A DNA stretch of 8,284 nucleotides. Source: a bacterium. Its GTDB lineage: Bacteria; Blakebacterota; Blakebacteria; Blakebacterales; Blakebacteraceae. The DNA is taken from the NCBI GenBank assembly GCA_025774615.1, contig JALGVQ010000129.1, positions 1 through 8,284 of the forward strand. Reading direction: 5' to 3'. The translations under genes were made by a program, and so were the position numbers. The notes beneath the pieces were generated by a model. It did not search any database. It saw only the letters and a program-made list of their open reading frames with translations, and was not told the origin of the DNA. Of this stretch, positions 6,391 to 8,284 are shown in pieces; position 1 is the stretch's first letter, and each line of letters starts with the position of its first letter.

Positions 6391-7407
6391 ATGTCACATC
6401 TGGTAATCACAGGTGGCGCCGGATTCATCGGCTCGAACTTTGTCAACTGGCTCTGCCGGGAACACCCCGAACACGATCTCGTCGTGGTGGACCTCCTCAC
6501 CTACGCCGGGAACCTGGCTAATCTGGAATCGGTACTCGATCAGGTACGGTTCGAGAAGGCCGATATCGCCGACGCCGATACCATGCGCGGTATCCTTGAT
6601 GGCGCGGTGGGAGTGATCAACTTCGCCGCCGAGTCACACGTCGACCGCAGTCTCGAATCAGCGGCCCCCTTCCTGCACAGTAACGTGACCGGCGTCCAGG
6701 TCCTGCTCGATCTGGTGCGCGAACTCGGAATCCCCCGATTCCTGCAGATCGGCACCGATGAAGTGTACGGTTCCACACCGGCGGATGTGCGCTTCTCTGA
6801 GGGAGACCACCTCAACCCCTCCAGCCCCTATGCCGCAAGCAAGGCTTCGGCAGATCTGCTGGTGAATGCCGCCGTTCGTACCTGGGGTGTACCCGCCCTG
6901 ATCACCCGGGCTTCCAACAACTACGGCCCCTGGCAGTTCCCGGAGAAACTGATCCCGCTCATGATCACCAACATCGTGGAGGGTCGCCCTCTTCCGGTGT
7001 ACGGAGATGGCCTGCAGACAAGGGAATGGCTGCACGTCATCGACCACTGTACGGCGGTCTGGGCAGTCTGGACCGGGGGGGAGATCGGAACAATTTATAA
7101 CGTCGGGACCGGGAACGATGTGGCGAACATCGACCTGGTACAGGGCCTGATCGATCTGCTGGGCGCTTCAGAGGACCTGATCACCTACGTCGAAGACCGA
7201 CCCGGTCACGACAGGCGGTACGCCCTCGACATCTCGAGGTTGACGACCGAACTGGGGTGGCAGCCACAGATCTCTCTTGAAGAAGGCCTCAACGGCACGA
7301 TCGAGTGGTACCGGCAGAATCGCGCCTGGTGGGAGAGCATCAAGAGCGGCGAGTACCGCGAATATTACGAGCGGATGTACGGAGACCGTGATCAGCCAGC
7401 CGAGTAA
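6391..7407 (+). CDS. rmlB: dTDP-glucose 4,6-dehydratase
   Basis: This 338-residue extended short-chain dehydrogenase/reductase converts dTDP-glucose to dTDP-4-keto-6-deoxyglucose with tightly bound NAD, the branch point to rhamnose and other deoxysugars. The NAD-binding Rossmann motif GGAGFIG is at 8-14. NFAAESHVDRS (77-87), the catalytic TDE triplet (122-124) and the YAASK motif with Y147 and K151 are all present. SNNYGPWQFPEKLIPLMI (175-192) and the substrate-binding REWLHV (211-216) also match RmlB. Length is normal for the family. The ribosome binding site is weak, with AAGAAAGA about ten bases before ATG 6391. It probably shares a transcript with the rmlA-like gene. No rmlC or rmlD follows; the next genes are convergent, only 17 bases away, so the final sugar cannot be named from this window. 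Confidence 0.95.
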   Translation: MSHLVITGGAGFIGSNFVNWLCREHPEHDLVVVDLLTYAGNLANLESVLDQVRFEKADIADADTMRGILDGAVGVINFAAESHVDRSLESAAPFLHSNVTGVQVLLDLVRELGIPRFLQIGTDEVYGSTPADVRFSEGDHLNPSSPYAASKASADLLVNAAVRTWGVPALITRASNNYGPWQFPEKLIPLMITNIVEGRPLPVYGDGLQTREWLHVIDHCTAVWAVWTGGEIGTIYNVGTGNDVANIDLVQGLIDLLGASEDLITYVEDRPGHDRRYALDISRLTTELGWQPQISLEEGLNGTIEWYRQNRAWWESIKSGEYREYYERMYGDRDQPAE

Positions 7408-7424
7408 GTGCCGTTACCGGTTTC

Positions 7425-8000
7425 TCAGCGTACCACGATCCGGAGATACTCCGGCACGTCACCGAATCCGAAGAGGCGCGCGAACCAGCGGATCGGTATC
7501 CTCTCCCGTTGTCCCTGATACTCCCTGACCTGTTCGTTATAGGTGTACCGCGCACTGCCCAGACGCGCGTTCAGACGCTCCACTTCTTCGATCGACACCA
7601 CGACAGATTGCAGTGAATCGATGCCCGGGCTCTGCCTGATCTCCAGGAGGAACCTGTCAGTGACGACATCCAGGTTGGCAAAGGCCGGCACTTCATCTGA
7701 GAATGTGGGAGCGGTGTCCGCTTCCTCCCGGGCCTCCCGCCATCGATCCCGCCAGGTGAGGGTATATCGCGCAACCTCGAGTTCCCCGATGACATCGGTC
7801 AGAAGTTCCCTGCGGCTGTCCTGGACCAGCTGGATCTCGCCCCAGGCCCGGGTGACTGCCTCATCATGCGAGATCAGAGATCTCAGCGATACGATCCCGA
7901 CGGTGATCACCGCCATGAGGATGATGAGGAGAAAAAAGAGAATACCGAGCGAGATACGCAGGTGGTGCTTCTCTTCGGCCGGCGGGTGATCACTGCTCAC
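7425..8000 (-). CDS. Divergent LemA-family membrane-anchored protein
   Basis: The 191-residue product has a short cytoplasmic N-terminus, one strongly hydrophobic segment (about 16-38) and a long helical, probably coiled-coil body. The C-terminal stretch RLGSARYTYNEQVREYQ (146-162), followed by IPIRWFARLFGFGDVPEYLRI (168-188), matches the LemA ending, where relatives read roughly YN-AV-DYN followed by GLFGF-PAEYF. The region near AWGEIQLVQDSRRELL (52-67) corresponds to the first LemA helix, with the usual RR-DLIPNLV altered. The middle is poorly conserved, with a charged insert around 83-104. LemA proteins are membrane-associated and of uncertain function, often beside TPM-domain or peptidase genes. 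The start is GTG 8000, whose GTGA overlaps the stop of the upstream small gene, indicating coupled translation. Its stop lies 17 bases from that of rmlB; no terminator hairpin is visible between them. Confidence 0.78.
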   Translation of the reverse strand: MSSDHPPAEEKHHLRISLGILFFLLIILMAVITVGIVSLRSLISHDEAVTRAWGEIQLVQDSRRELLTDVIGELEVARYTLTWRDRWREAREEADTAPTFSDEVPAFANLDVVTDRFLLEIRQSPGIDSLQSVVVSIEEVERLNARLGSARYTYNEQVREYQGQRERIPIRWFARLFGFGDVPEYLRIVVR

Positions 8001-8257
8001 AGAAGCGGCTCCACATATTCTTCGTCATCGTCGAACTTCGCAGGGCGTTCGGGGTCGAATGCCGGCTCCGAGGTCCGCTGACGTGTCCGACGGGTAAGAA
8101 TGAAACCGAGAGCCAGAAGCGCAAGCACTCCTCCACCGAGCAACCAGAGGACGTCTCCGGCCGTTTCGGAAGCTCCCGCCTGCGGCACGCTGTCAGGCTG
8201 GAGAGCGATCGTTGTAATCGCCAGCCATGCCTGGAGTTTCCCCTCCATCCACGTCAT
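7997..8257 (-). CDS. Small hypothetical membrane protein coupled to the LemA-family gene
   Basis: I do not recognise a family for this 86-residue product. It has a mildly hydrophobic N-terminus (about 8-20) that may be a weak signal sequence, then a short polar stretch. One clear transmembrane segment, about 36-54, is rich in Leu and Gly and followed by RRTRQR, a stop-transfer pattern that puts the tail in the cytoplasm. The tail is strongly acidic (DDDEE at 76-80). ATG 8257 is preceded by GGAGCGGAG, a good ribosome binding site, and directly by an in-frame TGA. That TGA could be the end of a gene lying beyond the right edge. Translation is coupled to the LemA-like gene through a GTGA overlap, so the two probably work together in the membrane. 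The second Met at codon 4 is a less likely start. Confidence 0.7.
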   Translation of the reverse strand: MTWMEGKLQAWLAITTIALQPDSVPQAGASETAGDVLWLLGGGVLALLALGFILTRRTRQRTSEPAFDPERPAKFDDDEEYVEPLL

Positions 8258-8284
8258 TCAGCACTCCGCTCCGGTATCTCTCCA

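Noticed and set aside
7408-7424. Bidirectional terminator between rmlB and the LemA-like gene
   Set aside because: The gap is only 17 bases and I see no stable stem-loop with a T-run on either strand.
7543-7989. 148-residue plus-strand frame opposite the LemA-like gene
   Set aside because: It is Ser/Arg-rich without motifs and lies opposite a gene with a clear LemA C-terminus and GTGA coupling.
8258-8284. Possible tail of a further minus-strand gene ending in TGA at 8260-8258
   Set aside because: Only nine codons are visible, too few to support a coding call.

Overview
The window is GC-rich, densely coding chromosomal DNA from a Gram-negative-type bacterium. A PorX-like regulator, an outer-membrane-type DUF5916 protein and a LemA homologue together suggest a member of the FCB superphylum (Bacteroidota, Gemmatimonadota and related candidate phyla). 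The exact phylum cannot be read from the sequence. I see no insertion sequences, phage genes, tRNA, rRNA or CRISPR arrays, and no gap between genes exceeds about 190 bases.

Left arm (minus strand, about 3050 to 1): a compact operon reads yqgF/ruvX, then mltG, then a PorX-type response regulator/alkaline-phosphatase-fold gene that runs off the left edge. yqgF and mltG overlap by four bases (GTGA); mltG and the porX-like gene are one base apart. A good sigma70-like promoter (TTGTCG, 17 bp, TATCAT) precedes the operon, and a GGAGG/CCTCC inverted repeat sits inside its spacer. The operon links RNA or DNA housekeeping (YqgF), peptidoglycan strand release (MltG) and an envelope or secretion signalling regulator. 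The porX-like gene is easy to miss because it has no stop codon inside the window.

Centre (plus strand, 3204-7407): a large secreted protein with an N-terminal CBM9-like domain and a C-terminal DUF5916 beta-barrel-like domain is followed by a perfect seven-copy AGGTTC hexamer repeat. The repeat begins inside the gene's stop codon. Next come a short-form glucose-1-phosphate nucleotidyltransferase (rmlA-like) and dTDP-glucose 4,6-dehydratase (rmlB). The last two make dTDP-4-keto-6-deoxyglucose, a precursor of deoxysugars in surface glycans. rmlC and rmlD are not in the window.

Right arm (minus strand, 8257 to 7425, convergent with rmlB): a small unrecognised membrane protein of 86 residues overlaps a divergent LemA-family gene through another GTGA junction.

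The strongest candidates for a second look are the hexamer array between the DUF5916 gene and rmlA, the palindrome within the operon promoter, the Ser-for-Thr changes in the PorX phosphodiesterase site, the coupling of PorX to MltG, and the small protein coupled to LemA. I found no clear evidence of a wholly new multigene system.
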